64,000 nucleotides of DNA from Niebla homalea. Its lineage: Eukaryota; Ascomycota; Lecanoromycetes; Lecanorales; Ramalinaceae. Positions 21,248 to 34,251 of the stretch are shown here, piece after piece. How positions within the stretch are numbered: the stretch's first letter is position 1; each line of letters opens with the position of its first letter. The translations under genes and the position numbers were made by a program. The notes under the pieces were generated by a model. It did not search any database and was not told where the DNA came from. It saw only the letters and a program-made list of their open reading frames with translations. The stretch covers positions 1,116,001 through 1,180,000 of the forward strand of contig JAHGAU010000010.1 of assembly GCA_019925105.1 (NCBI GenBank). The letters run 5' to 3'.

Positions 21248-24200
21248 TTATTTCAACCCTGCCCTCGCTCTGGTGCTTCTTTTGGGCACCGAGCGCCGGC
21301 CAGACCCTCCTTCGGCCTCCTGCGTACTGTTGTCGTGCTTGCAGTCCTTGGATACATTGGCCGATCTTTCCCTTTTCTTTTCCGCCGGGAGACTGTCAAG
21401 CAAGTGAATACTGGAATTTGACTGATTGCCATCCGTTGCGGAGCGGTGCCTTAGCATCGTCCTCCGTGACTTCTTTTCTCTCTCCTTCACAGCTGGGGCC
21501 TTTCGTTTGAGCCCTCTCTTTGTGTCTCTTTCAACACTAGCAATAACATTATTATGTTGCATCTCCTCCGACCCTGAGATGCCACTCAAAGAGAGTTCCA
21601 CGGTGTTCTGAGCCTGATCGTTTGAGATCGCATCACTGATTTCACGAGCGATACGAACTGGTTGCTGCGACCTGTTCTTGCTACGCGTGCCACCTTTCAC
21701 GAGAGCCTTCCTTTCCTGAGGATTCTCCTCGTCCTCTTCATTCTCGAGTAGGAAACCGCCGCCAAAGTTGTCACCTTCACTGTTGGAGGGAATTGGCGCC
21801 TCCACTTCGCCGTCAGCGGGCGTAGCATGTCGCCCCTTTGATTCTTCAAAGTCATGATCGTGTTGTGACGTTTTAGATGCCTTATTCTGGTTCGTGAATG
21901 GGTTTGCGGATTCTTTGATATGGGCCTCGAAATCGTTGCCGTATTCTTCCTTGACTCTGCGAATGACTCGCAATCCCATCAGCCACTTGCGCCAGGTGGA
22001 CAAAGCCAGCTTTGTTCGCTTTCCTTCTTCCTTGATTCTGCGCTCCTCTTCATCTTTCTCCCATTCATCGATGACTTGGTGCTCGTTTTCGGCCGCAACA
22101 ACGACCTGCAAAGCGCCGCGATCAGTGAATATCCCCTCGCAATGAATTGAATTTCAATGAAAGAGGAGGAAGACAACGCATTGTCCCCACCCATCTCGCA
22201 CGCGCTCAGATTTGGACACATACCCCGGTAATGACGGGGACTGCCATTCGCTTCCCAAATTCAAAACCAGTCACGGCCTCTGCATAGTCAATCCCTAATC
22301 GCTTGCAGACTCTGACAGTGCTTCTCAGCGGCTGTTGATTGATTCTAGAGTCAGCGGTGGCATTCTATTGAGACACTCGGCAGGCCATCATGTGCTACAA
22401 GATTTCTCTATTGTAGCATCTGCAATGTCGAACAATGTTTGGGTTTGGATGACTTACAATGTGGACTGCACCTTTAGGCACCATAGAAGGAACATAGCAG
22501 TCCATGTTCCCAAAAGCATTCCTTGGGATGATTCCGTTCTCAATCGGCGGCGGTACAATCCATTCTGTTTGATCTCTGGCGTACATGCCTTGCATGAGCT
22601 TCTCGCCTCCACCACGCTCAGCCTCTTCAACTTCTCGCTTCCTGTTCATCGTCACAGCTCGGACAGGGACTTTCTTCAGAGGATGTTCACCAGCCTTAAC
22701 TGCTCGGCCTTCTTTGTGCCAACTCTCTCCTGTGCGACAGACCTCGACATCGCTGCGCAAATAAACCGGCTCGTCCTGCGCTTTCTCTCCCTTTCCTGTC
22801 GAAAAAGTCTTGACAGGTCGGGCATTTCGGCGCAAAGCCTCTTCGCGACGCAGATGCCGCCCGAGTACGTATTGGGCAGACGTCTTGTATCCTTGCAACG
22901 TCTCCTCTCCAACCTTGGCCTCTTTCCTTTCAGGTTTTACAGGCACCAGGTCAGTCTCATCCTCGAGCTTATCAGCGGGGCTCCGCAGAGCAGCAGGTCG
23001 TTCATAACCACTCAGGACCGTCTTGAACCAGTCGAGTTCTTCGTAGTGCTTGATTTTGCCTTGGTGATTGTAGACCGGTATCTTCTCTACTGGCATTCGC
23101 ACACCCTTCGTGCGGCCAGGCCACATGCGTCGCTTGAGATAGCGTGTTGTAACTTCCTTCGCCGTACCATCGGCCGAATATGCTACGACATAAGCAAAGA
23201 CCTGCCTGGCTTTGTCTGCTTTGGCACCCCGAGGCTCAAATTGGGCAACGTGCTCCGGACTGGTGGCTACTGCTGGATGCAGTGAGGTTGAGACTGGGTA
23301 TGTCTTGTTTGAGATCGGCGAGATGATCTCGGTCCAGTAGTTGGGAGCAGGCATGTCTCGATCAAATGTAACATTCCCTTTTCTTTGGAGCACCGAGGGC
23401 GTAATGTCAACAACAGACCCGTCATCGCTTATCTCTATCGGTCCATCATCTGCATCTCCACGACCCTTTTCTTGCTTGGCCATTTCTGAGGCGACGTGCG
23501 CTTGTCGCCTACGTTTGGGCACATTCTTGGACCGAGGCTTGACGCTAGGCTCGATGACTGTAGCCTCTCGAACGCTTCTTTCATCCTGTCCCCCTTTTTT
23601 TGCAAAATGCTCTTTCTCAGGCAGAATCTCCGCATCAGAAATCAGCCCCGATCTTGAGACTTTCTGCCCCGCCGCATTCGACACCTCGTCATTGTCCTGC
23701 TTCCTGGGGGCTTCTTCGTTCCTGTTCCAACCGTATCCGAGGGGCTGAAGACTTGCAACAAGCCGTGTCTCGAGCCCCAAGCCTCGCATCAATGCTGTCA
23801 ATAGACAGGCGGCGACGTCCCTGCTCCCTTCGCACGATCTTGCAATGGCTATAAAGTCTTCTATATTTCGTATGCGTTCGCCGAATCGCTTTGCATCCTG
23901 TGGGTTCTCTTTCCACAAGGTCAATTCATCTTGAATCACAGATAGAGGTTTGTATCCTTGCTTCCTCAATCCCGGAGCAACAATGGCGAAGCGCTTCTTC
24001 CAGTAGGCAGTCATCACTTTGAGAAGCCGCAGAAGAGGGTCGCCGCGGCTAAGGTTTGGAACGCCCTTCTCTTGCTTGACCGCTGGTTGGCCCCAGTCTC
24101 TTTGATCGCGCTCATTTGGGGATGCACGTTTGCGTTTGAGAGATTTTTGCGGGCGAGGTCGATTGTCGATGGAAGTCAGGTCAGCCTCAAGGCCAGACGA

Positions 24201-24803
24201 AGCTCTCCATTTCTCGACTTCTTCCTTCACACTTGGAGGCAGTTGAGACACAAGAATGCGTTGCACTTGGCTATTGCAAGCCCAGCCGTTTCTGACGAGG
24301 TTATGGAAAAGCAGGTACTGAACATGCAAACAATGGGTCGAGAACCGAATTTGTCTTTGAACCTTAGAAGGCCCTTGCTTCTTCCTATGGGAATTCAACA
24401 AGTTCTTGTCGGGTCTATCCTTGTCAATGGTTATTTCTAGATCGCCAGAAGGCTCTGGAGGTTGTGCTCGAGATGCGGCGTTTGGCTTGGCTGCTATCGC
24501 ATCTTCCCAGTCTGTTTCACCATCATCGTCATCACCATTACTCGGAGGGTCTGTGCCGAATTGGGCACTAGCGAACGCTGACGGGACGTCCTCAAAATCA
24601 TCGCTGCTGAGATCGGATAGTGAGCTCTCGTCATCAGTCTGGTTCAGCGAATTCAGGAAATTTTGATTGTCTTGCAAGCTGGCCGACGGAGGTTTTTTAT
24701 CTGCCGTGTCGAAAAGATTAGATCTAGTGGTTGGCCTTGTTGATGTCGCGGGATCAGAAGAAAGGGTTGATTCACGGCGGCTTGTAGGAATGAAAGGAGG
24801 CAT
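21248..24803 (-). CDS. RAD4: DNA damage recognition protein Rad4 / XPC, nucleotide excision repair
   Basis: Exons 22458-24803, 22224-22331 and 21248-22105 (minus), introns 126 and 118 bp, give 1103 aa. An acidic N-terminus (DDESSLSDLSSDDFEDV) precedes the transglutaminase-like domain (about 160-370), which ends SRDVAACLLTALMRGLGLETRLVASLQPL. Then come beta-hairpin domains BHD1 (PNYWTEIISP ... YVVAYSADG; RYLKRRMWPG) and BHD2/BHD3 (about 660-870; NMDCYVPSMVPKGAVHI, then KRLGIDYAEAVTGFEF). BHD3 is only complete after splicing exon 2. A charged, poorly conserved tail of about 230 residues follows. With Rad23, Rad4/XPC recognises helix-distorting lesions and recruits TFIIH in the nucleus. The family assignment is firm; the tail length is clade-specific. 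Divergent from the CoA-binding gene. Confidence 0.93.
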
Positions 24804-25114
24804 AGAGGCATGAATAGTCGATGTTGTTAGGATCAGGATGCAGCAAGATGCCGTGTATCATACAGGATCATGACGTACTGAAAGTCTGAAACGCTAGTCG
24901 ATAGAGCTTAGCTGCATAATGCCAAGGACAGCACGTGGGTATTGCGGGTACCTGGCGCTAACTTCTTGTCCTGGCTTCCTGGAATCCTGACGACTAGGCA
25001 TCATGTTATTATGTTTCCCCCCCACCCTCTCTCACGCTGCGTTGTTACAGACCCCAACATCAACGCTGGCTCAAAGCAACGTCATCATCAGGTTCATAGC
25101 GTCTAGTCAGTGCT
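24804..25114. promoter_or_regulatory. Divergent promoter region, rad4 / CoA-binding gene
   Basis: A 311-bp region separates the two start codons. It has a pyrimidine/C-rich run near 25010-25030 (TTTCCCCCCCACCC), typical of fungal promoters. I cannot identify a specific operator or TATA box. Confidence 0.5.
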
Positions 25115-25706
25115 ATGGAATCAGCTGCTAGGACCTTCTTTGCGTCTAAGCAATTTGCTGTCGCTGGTATAAAGTCCCCCAAGCAGGCAAATCAGTTAAA
25201 GCCCGCCTTAGCTGATTTCGACATCTAGGTGCTTCTCAAGCATCTCCAAAGTTTGGTTTTCAAAGTAATCTGCCACGGTTGAACCTCAACACATGTCTAG
25301 TGCCGAACTAACAGTTTCAGTCATGGCCTGGTACCATGATCGCTCCCTACAGCCAATTCCCGTGACACCTTCACGCTCCTCCATCCAGCTGCAGGATACG
25401 TCGTACGACTGTATACCGTCCCCCTTTACCCTACCGGATCCCACTCAGACTTCTTTGAGCATCGTAACCCCACCAGAGATAACGAGGGAGCTATTGAAGC
25501 AGGCGCATCAAGTCGGTGTGCCCGCTGTTTGGCTCCAACCGGGAACCTTCAATGATGAAGATCTGGAATATGCAAAGAAAGCTTTCAGTGCCGCCATTGG
25601 GGGCGATGAGGACGCTCCTGGTCAAGAAGGGTGGTGTGTACTCGTAAGCGGAGATCAGGCCTTGCATGATGCAAAGCACAGCTCCAACAGCCACGAAAAG
25701 CTGTAA
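25115..25706 (+). CDS. CoA-binding (Rossmann) domain protein, YccU-like
   Basis: Exons 25115-25166, 25229-25264 and 25321-25706, introns 62 and 56 bp, give 157 aa. The N-terminus MESAARTFFASKQFAVAG followed by GASQASPKFGF supplies the first beta-strand and glycine-rich turn, which would be missing without the two short exons. Later come SLSIVTPPEITRELLKQAHQVGVPAVWLQPGTFNDE and a GWCVLVSG end, as in the CoA-binding domain family (PF13380 type, like succinyl-CoA synthetase alpha N-terminal fold). The biochemical role of stand-alone members is unknown. No targeting signal is visible. Confidence 0.82.
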
Positions 25707-25988
25707 GCTCTATAAGTGCAGCCTTGATGGTATGCAAAACCCGTACACCACATACATTCGATCGAGACGGAGAAAGCTGCAAAGCCATCGAAGAAGCCTG
25801 TCATGAGGACGGCACAATTGCAGGGGTATCAGATAATTCCGCGTGTCTTTCCTACTTTCCAGCTTTGCTTGGTATCCACTCTTATCTTGATGGTCTCGTT
25901 TCCTCGAAACCACGTCGTGAATGTTGGTAGCATAATCGTCGTGAACACTGGGATAGAAAGATCGGCGCCCATCATGAATAGCCATGAC

Positions 25989-27761
25989 TCACGTTGATTC
26001 CTCAATGCCTTCCTTGCCAGCAATAAAGTTACCGAAATATTCGACTGCTTTAAAAGCTTCCTTGCCGGTTGGAACAATCTTTTCGCTGGGCAATAGAAAG
26101 CCATAGCTCCCGGTATCCCGTAATTTCAGCTGGTAAGTATAAGGCACTTTGAGCTCATGATAGAACCAATCGAGCGCGCTGCCACCCCCAGATCCCGTTT
26201 CAGACCTCAGTTCTTTGGCTTGAGCGTGATGCTTCGCAGACGCTACATTGTCGTCGCTAACGGAACCGGGTACGCTACCCTCACAGGCAGATGTCACACC
26301 ATAGTTCTCACCATTAGTAATGCGAATGGCTTTTGCTAGTCCGATTGCCAATTCTTCGAGGTTCTCCAGCGAGGGTGGAGCCGATGTGCAAGAGAAAGAA
26401 TAGGGATATAAAACTTGCTGCGAGTAGCTATGTAAATCGAGAAACCCTACCAGGTTATTGCCGTCGTTCTCCGTCTCATTCCTTGCCCAGTCTGCAAATT
26501 GACGAGCTTCAATGGCCTCGAAAGGGGCTTCGCCAGCAAAGCTTTCCGAGCAAGGGTTATCCTTGTCCAGGTCTCCAGACCACTGGAACCTGTACGCACG
26601 GTCAAGGTCAAGGCCTGTGCAGAACGGGAGGCTCGTGTTTTGACGATTTTTCCGCCATAAGCGGTCGTGCTCGAATGTATAAACGTACCCATCAGGGTTC
26701 AAAGATGGAATGAAGACGAAATCAAATCTTTCGAGTAGATTTGTGACGACTTTTGTTTTGCCATATTGCGTGATGAATGTATACGCAATGTAATTGACGG
26801 TACTGGTGGAAATCCATTCTCGTGCATGTGATCCACCAGAGATGACGATAGTTTTGCGGCGCTCCGGGGGCGTTCCATCACCTGATGCGTGAAAGCCAAC
26901 GCGAAGGGCTTGTATGTCCCGGCCTTGATAAGAAGACCCGACTTGAATCAAGCGAACGTGTGCAGGGAACAAGGACTGAAGAAGGCGCATCCAATTCACA
27001 ATGGTCGAAAGAGGCTGGTATTCTTCGAAGAAGATACTTGTTTCCCCCAACCGCGGCTGCTGCCCAAGACCCAAGTTGCGAGCTGGCTGATCGACTAGGT
27101 CAAAAGAACGGGTGGAGATTGATGACGGGTAGGACTCTCGAAGAACCTGAGCAAGATCATGCATCAAAGGGTGGTGCGCGTGGTGCATTGTAGGTGGAAG
27201 GAGGCCTAGCAGCGCAGGCACCTGGACGTAGGCAAGCTTAGTATGTCGAATTAGTGAAGGCAAGGCATGGATCTCACAACGTCCTTCGACAGACGAATGT
27301 CAGCCCACGAAGGAGTGAATTGCCATATGTCAAGAAAAAGAATGCGAGTAGCTTCGGCGAGAGCGGTGGCCTCTCCAGGAGATTGCAATCTGAAACGCCT
27401 GTAGATGGAAGGATTTATCATGGTAAGCATGCCCGAACGGAACGGAATGAAGCACTCGGGATTGGATTGAAGATGGGAGGAGGAAATACAAAACGACATC
27501 ATCACTGTAGGCAGCTAGAGAAGACTTGGATGAAAATCGGGGCTCTCTGCATTGCTTCGACTTGTCGGCGGGAGAGCATGAGTGCGGAATGGCCCATGCA
27601 GCTTCAATGATAGCATCTCTAGCCTTCAGGTACCATGATTGTCGAGGAGCGAGAGGATGGCTAAGAGAAGCGCTGTGTGAGGTTGGCGAAAAAGACAGCA
27701 GAAAAACAAGTACTCTCAAAAGTAGGAGCATGACTTGGAGCAGGATAATTCTTGAACCCAC
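25989..27761 (-). CDS. ECM14: Ecm14-type M14 metallocarboxypeptidase homologue, probable pseudoenzyme
   Basis: Exons 27490-27761, 27278-27398 and 25989-27221 (minus), introns 91 and 56 bp, give 541 aa. An N-terminal hydrophobic signal (about 5-28, ILLQVMLLLLRVLVFLLSF) and a propeptide precede the M14 domain (about 190-535). Zinc ligands are kept: HARE (His253, Glu256) and DLHSY. NPDGY and NRQ-type substrate motifs are present. The position of the general-base Glu (xELRD in active enzymes) is Lys497 (YQLKLRD). Ecm14 is known as an inactive carboxypeptidase homologue linked to the fungal cell wall and vacuole, with this kind of substitution. Secreted or vacuolar localisation is inferred from the signal. 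Convergent with the CoA-binding gene. Confidence 0.9.
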
Positions 27762-28308
27762 ACCACGAATAGTACGGTCGTCAATCGCTTCGTCATTACT
27801 GTATCTGGACCCAGCTTTGTGTCGACATGAAAAGGCAGCAATATGAGATTGTCCAGGATCAACATCCGGGCAGCTAACGATTCGGTTCTAACAAAACAAT
27901 GTAAGTAATGTTACTAAAGTAACAGAACCCCTGGCAAGTAATTTTACAGCTGTAGTCCTAGTGGCCGTTCATGGTCGGTCTTTTGACTTTTACCCCTTGA
28001 TAAGATATCGATTGCCCTGCTTACGAGGCCAAGTTACTTGGCTTCACAAGCTACAACGGGACTGAGCAGACATACATGACTCTTTCCTCGTCCATGTCGT
28101 ATATTGCTAGTCTTTGATAATTCAGATGCCTCTTTGAGATAGCCCACCGATCTTTGTCTCGATGAACCGCAGTCTTCGTATGACAGCTCCCTTCGTCCAC
28201 CCTTTGACCTTATCAAGCTGACCCTCGATCAAGCCCGCGACCAGAATCTCCTCCCTCATGAGGTTCCACGGGTCTTGTGCTGATGGTGTCTTTCGTTAAA
28301 CCTCCATC
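27762..28308. promoter_or_regulatory. Divergent promoter region, ecm14 / syt1
   Basis: A 547-bp region between opposite start codons. It contains a short direct duplication (GTAAGTAATGTTACTAAAGTAA around 27900, partly palindromic as GTTACTxxAGTAAC). No gene-sized frame with motifs is present. Confidence 0.45.
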
Positions 28309-31300
28309 ATGCCTTGGAGCCGGCTGCGCCCCACCAAATCCAGCGATGCTAAACGCCTTCGCAGGTATAGCACTCTCTATCCGACATTGCCCCAATCCCA
28401 TGAAGAGCTTGGAGCTCCCACTTTGCAAGTCATCGAGCCTCTTCGCCCAGTACAGTCCTCTTCGCCGTTGCGCCCTTCCTTCGAGCCGTCCCAGGAGCAA
28501 AGATTGGCTAATGTAGAGATGCTACCGCAAACATCCGCTTTCGAGTCAAACAAGATCAATCCGCGATTCAGTATGCTTGCTAAGCGACACGTTTCGGACC
28601 CTCAAATTTCAAAGACCGCCAAAGACCACGCAGATCGAGATGCTCCCCCTCTTCCCCCTGGTAAGTCCCTCATTGGAGGACTTTAGTCTGTGAATTCTGG
28701 CTACTAAACTTTTGATCTAGCCCCATCCATTGTCACAACTGCTCCGACAGATGCAGTCGAGTCCGCCACGAAGCAGGGGACTGCTTCGTATCACTCTAAG
28801 CGCCCCAAAAAGCCCGAGTATCATCATGCCCTGACCGCGGAATCCTCACGGAGGTCCCTACCAGACCAATCGCTCGGTACAGCTGAGACGAAAGAAAGCG
28901 CAGCGGCTGTGAACCGATCTGCTAGAGAATCACGCATAACCTTTGATGAACCTGAAAAGTCCCGGGGTGTAACGTTCCCGCCACCGTACGGAGATGAATC
29001 CAATTCATCTTTGGCTCTACCTATTGCGCGACTTTCAGAGTCATCAAGATCCGATGGCAGTCTTGGAGACCCTGTCTATGCAACCACAACTACGCATACT
29101 GTTTCTACTACAACCACATTCTTCCGATTGCCTAGACGAAAGAAAAACAAGGGACCGCTCTTCCCTCTCCCCGTGAAGATACCACAATCGGATCCACGTA
29201 CAATCACTGGCTCCACGCCCCGGCCTTCTATTGCCTGCCGGCCTTCTGACTCCCCACGACGCCGGTCACCGTCAGAGACACGACCACTATCGGTTATTGC
29301 ATCTCCAGAAGGCTTGGGTGATGGCAGTGACATCCCTTCCCCGCTGCACCCTCCCGCACCCTTCCGCCGCACAGCAGCGCGGAAGGACTCTGCTGCGTCG
29401 GCGGCCCCAAATGAACCAACCCGTATCAACGATTATCCAGCTCGATTGGGCAGATCAACGGGTTCAAAGATATCCTTACGTCAGGCGGTTGATGATGAGC
29501 TGACCCCTACATCTCCTCATCCGCAGTCTGGGAGGACTTCGTCTTCGACGGGACGAACGAGCCTTGGTGGTTTCTTTAACATGTCACGTGTAAGGCAGAA
29601 TTCAGAGCCCCAACAGGTACGACATACTAGTACCCATCCACCTCTACCTGGGACACCTCTATCTGCAGGATCCAAGTCTCACTCGTTCAACTTAAGTCGA
29701 GAACCGCCAAAAATCCCCAGACGTCAAGAAGGCGATACACCAGCAAAATACCTCATACGCCTCGAAGAAGCCGTGAGCCGGGGCCTCATAGCCACGGTCC
29801 TGTCACAATCGAACGATGACTTTTACAAAAACGTCTTACGAAGCTACATGCGCGGCTTCAAATTTTTTGGAGATCCATTGGACATGTCGACAAGGAAGCT
29901 ACTCATGGAAGTAGAACTTCCCCGCGAAACCCAGCAAATTGACCGCGTGCTTCAAGCCTTTGCCAATCGGTACCATGAGTGCAACCCTGGAATCTACGCC
30001 TCACCTGATGAAGCTTACTTCATCGCCTTTTCGATCCTGATCCTGCACACAGATGTTTTCAACAAGAATAACAAGAACAAGATGCAAAAAAGTGATTATA
30101 CCAAGAATGCAAGGGGACAAGGAGTAGCCGATGAGATTCTCCAATGTTTCTATGACAACATATCTTACACACCTTTTATCCACGTTGAAGATGATCTTGA
30201 AATCAGTGGTGAAAGATTGGGTGGAGGGAAGCTTCGCAAGAGCATGTTCACCAAGCAAAGCTTGGATTCCGCCGGAAGACCATCGCGCGAGCCCGTTGAT
30301 CCATATACTCTAATTTTGGATAGCCGCCTGGACTCCCTTCGACCCTCACTGAAGGACGTCATGAACCTTGATGATCATTACACGTACCAGGGTTCTGGGA
30401 ATGCCTTCAATCTCATGGACCTTCACAAAACCTTCTTCAAATATGGAGTGCTACAAATATTATCATCAAGATCCCGTCCAGAAGCTTTCATGTCTCCAGA
30501 GACCATGGCAAACCCCGCGGAAGCCCATCCGGGAGTGGTTGATATCAAGGTCACCAAGGTAGGCATTCTCTGGCGGAAAGACTCGAAAAAGAAAAAGACA
30601 CGGTCTCCATGGCAGGAATGGGGTGCTGTCTTGACTGGCGCTCAATTGTACTTCTTCCGCAATGCAGCATGGGTTAAGGCGCTCATGCATCAGCATAGCA
30701 CTCACCTCAAACAGGGAGCTAAGGGCATGCCTGTGGTGTTCAAACCGCCAATTGAGCAATTCAAGCCTGACGTGCTGATGTCCACCGAGGACGCCGTGGC
30801 GCTGCAGGACATCTCATATAAGAAGCACAAAAACTCGATTTTGTTCGTCAGGCATGGCGGGCTTGAAGAGATATTTCTTGCCGACAACGAGTCAGAGTTC
30901 AATGATTGGCTGGCCAAGCTCAATTATGCCGCAGCATTCCGTACCGCTGGCGTTCGCATCCGTGGCCTGACGGGAGGAGGTGCTGAGACACCACAAGCAC
31001 TGGCCATCAAGCGGATGGATCCTGAGAAAATTAACCGATCGCTGGGAAGCTCCAAGATCGACAACGCTGGTCAGATACCACTGCAAGCATCCGTCCTAGC
31101 CCAACAAGTTCAAATCGCCCGACGGCGCATAATGGTGCAAAAGATCCGTGAAGGCGATGAGCGACTCAAAGAGGCAACCCAACATCTCGAGACCCAACTG
31201 CGTAATGCCAGACACCTCCAAATCCTTGCGCCGATCCAGAACCGGACCCGTGAGCAGTTGATTTTAGCCGCAGGAGCAATGTCGGCGAAAATAAAATGGA

Positions 31301-32415
31301 CACGGATCGACATTTGGCGAACCAGGTGTCACAAAGACATTCTGGCGATGGATCTAGATAATGACGTTAGGGAGGAGGGCAAGAGTGGTTACATGGAGAG
31401 CGTCACCAAGTCATCGCTCCCAGAGGCTGCTCCGCCGCGCCGAGTGTCAAGGATGGACCAGCCACGAGAAAGCAATGGCAGCCCTTCTCAATTTGGCCGA
31501 GCACCTGAAGGGTCGACGCGGCCCGCAACCCAGCCTTCGCCCGCCAAATCTTTCAGCATGGATGATGTTTTCGAATCTAGCCAGAGGTCTACGGAGTCTG
31601 GCAGTCACAACCCAAAAGGATCATGGGAGCTGCCCCCTCTGTCATTTCAATCAACGCGTGCTTCATTCAAATCGAATTCCAGTCATGGGCAAACGCAGCA
31701 CTCGGGCCGCCCTTCTTCCCCCCCGAGCTCTCCAAAATCTGTCAGTGAAAGGGCGAAGGAGTCGGATATAAACGCGGCGACGGAAATTTCTTCCTCGCCA
31801 TTGAATGTGATCAACGACAAGGAGCAGGAAGTTCTTCGGGAAGCAGGGTGCGCTGAGTTTGAGAGATCTACAACGGTAGATGGAACGTGGATGGCAACTC
31901 CACCGCAGAGTAGAGACGAGGGTAATGAATCTTTCAGATCTCCTGCATCGGAAGGAGTCGAAGGGAAGTCAAAAGTCCGACGTAGCCTCCAGAGGACGCT
32001 CCGGGATTCTGCCCATGGTCCCAGTCATCATCGCAGCAGAAAGGGCAAGGACTCTGCCGGCAGCGCTGTTATAGGAGATCAGAGCCTTCCGCAACCGGAA
32101 AGCGAAGGCCTTGCAAGGAGCACTGGTAGCTTCACTGTGCATGGCAAAAAGGCCTCCGTGATCAATTTCGGTTCTGAATGGCAAGGCATGTCGCCAGAAG
32201 AGCGTTTGAAACTGCGGAGAGATGCACGGAGTGATGGCTCTAAGCTGTCGGTTCCTTCCGCAGTCGAGGACGAAGTTTCATCCTTGATGTCAGCCTCAAA
32301 CCCACGGCTTAGGCCCGCTTCTTCACTTAGCTATAGCACAACGACTTCCGGGACTGCTGCATTTGAGGAAGCTTCAGAAGATCCAGTACAGGCGATGGAC
32401 TCGGGGAGCGTGTGA
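28309..32415 (+). CDS. SYT1: Sec7-domain Arf guanine nucleotide exchange factor, Syt1/Sec74 type
   Basis: Two exons, 28309-28660 and 28721-32415 (60-bp intron), give 1348 aa; yeast Syt1 is 1226. The N-terminal 440 residues are Ser/Pro/Arg-rich. The Sec7 domain (about 450-615) starts DTPAKYLIRLEEAVSRG. It carries the glutamic-finger motif LPRETQQIDRVLQAFANRY with the catalytic Glu near residue 518. The FSILILHTDVFN helix follows. A PH domain (about 724-855) contains WQEWGAVLTGAQLYFF and IFLADNESEFNDWLAKLNYAAAF. A coiled-coil (about 910-1000) and a low-complexity tail follow. Sec7 proteins load GTP on Arf-family GTPases at Golgi/endosome membranes; Syt1 acts on the Arl/Arf pathway in yeast. Start chosen from MPWSRLR, a conserved-looking N-terminus. 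Confidence 0.9.
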
Positions 32416-32683
32416 CCATAACGGATAATGTCCAATTGTGTTAAGAGAAGTCAATACCACACTTCGACGGATCGAGGATGAGCAATGTCGCAGTCTCGAT
32501 GCTATTGGCTGGTCAGCGGCCGGCTAGAGAAGGCTATGATCTGCTGCCTGACCAACGTGAGGTAGGCGCAGAGAGAAATAGCGATATGAAGAGCTTAGCA
32601 TAGGCCAAATAGAGTCCGCTTCCAGTGCCTGATTTCTACCATGTCCCCATCCGCGATTGGCACGCAATGCCTGGCTCATTTGG

Positions 32684-34251
32684 TCATCTGGGGAACTTCC
32701 TGAAGCAGAGACTAGCGTTTGTTCCGCCGAACCCAAAGCTGTTGGTGAGACAGATGTTGACGGGCAATTCCTGTTGAACAAAGGGGATGTAATTGCAGTC
32801 AAACCCCCTTCCCTTGTCTACGGTTTGCAAGTTCAACGTAGGCGGTAAAGTCTGGTCCCTGATGGCGAGTACACTGAACATGGCCTCTACTGCTCCAGCA
32901 GCACCCAGCAAATGCCCCACCGCACCTTTTGTGCTACTAACGTTGACATCTTGAGGTCTCGCCTTCCCTTCCGGGCCAAGCATGAGATGCTTTATCGCGT
33001 GATTTTCTGCCAAGTCACCGAGTGATGTAGATGTAGCATGAGCATTGATGTAATCAACTTCCGCCGGCCTTATCTGTGCATGCTTTAGGGCAGAAGTCAT
33101 GGCTCTCAAAGCTCCATGACCATCGACAGGAGGAGCAGTGAGATGATGTGCATCACTGCTAGCGCCATAACCAACGAGCTCTGCATAGACCTTAGCATGC
33201 CGAGACAGCGCGTGTTGTAGCTCCTCAAGGACCAGAACGGCAGCCCCCTCCCCCATGACAAACCCGCTTCTATCGCTGTCGAATGGGCGCGATGCATGTT
33301 CTGGAGACTCGTTGAATGATGTGGTCAAGGATCGAGAGCGTTCGAAGCCAACAAAAGCAAGAGGATGTATGCACGACTCGGCGCCGCCAGCAAGCATGAT
33401 GTTGGCATCCCCGCAAGTAATGAATCGCGCTGCATCGCCAATGGAATGGGATCCTGTCGTACAGGCTGTGGTTACTGCATGAGAGGGGCCCTTTACCCGT
33501 GGTTCATGAAATTTCGAATGCCAGCCAAGGATGTGGATCTTACCTTAAGTCTAAACTTGATGGATATGTGGCCTGCAGCCAAATTTGTGAGTAATTTGGG
33601 TATGAAGAGAGGTGAGACCTTTTTAGCCCCCTACAGCACCATCTGAGCATTTTGCGGCAAAGGTTGACGGCTTCATAGACGAGCACTTACGCCTGCCGCG
33701 AAACTCAGAGAAGCCTCGTAGATCGTTTCCAGGCTACCGATCCCAGACCCGAGACAGATGCCCTTGACGGGCTCAACTTGGAAACCGACGATCCAGATGT
33801 CTGAATGGAGGCACTTACTGTTGCTTCCTGGTCCATCTCAGACTGTGGATGCCACCGGGCATCTTCCAAAGCCTCCTCGGCAGCAACGGAAGCGAGTTTT
33901 GCGAATTTGGCTACTCGACGTCGTTCCTGTGGGATCGAAGTCAGCTACTGAAACAAGTTGGGGAGAGGCACGAGGTCAAATGAACATCTCGGGTAAAACG
34001 CGTCTTTTCAGTGTCGTTCCATTCGCTCTGAGGAACCAAGCCAGCTATCCGAGACTGCTGCTGGTCGATCCTGTAATCCGGCTTATCCTCAAGCGATTTG
34101 ATACCACATTGAGACCCGAGAAGCCGGGACCATGTTGGTCTGACGCCTATGTTAAATTAACCTATGGAGTTATATCCACATACTGCTAGTAACCTATGCC
34201 TAGTGGTGTCACTGCTCCTAGACCGGTCACAACTACCCGGGTTCCTTGCAT
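32684..34251 (-). CDS. CEM1: Mitochondrial 3-oxoacyl-[acyl-carrier-protein] synthase (KAS II type)
   Basis: Six exons (minus): 34194-34251, 33986-34146, 33819-33926, 33691-33762, 33544-33630 and 32684-33490, giving 430 aa. All five introns (47-60 bp) restore frame; the first two use GTTACT and GTTCAT donors, weaker than the usual GTRAGT. The N-terminus MQGTRVVVTGLGAVTPLG is diagnostic. The catalytic Cys lies in TACTTGSHSIGDA, the first His in INAHATSTSLGD and the second in KGAVGHLLGAAGA; NSFGFGGTN closes the fold. The enzyme condenses malonyl-ACP with acyl-ACP in mitochondrial type II fatty-acid synthesis, which supplies lipoate. Size and single-domain structure separate it from cytosolic FAS and PKS. 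Divergent from a mitoribosomal protein gene. Confidence 0.92.

Noticed and set aside
22335..23285. 316-codon plus-strand open frame
   Set aside because: It runs antisense to the clearly conserved BHD region of rad4.
32684..34251. Ketosynthase as part of a polyketide cluster
   Set aside because: Size, single domain and sequence are those of mitochondrial KAS, and no PKS, tailoring enzyme or cluster regulator surrounds it.
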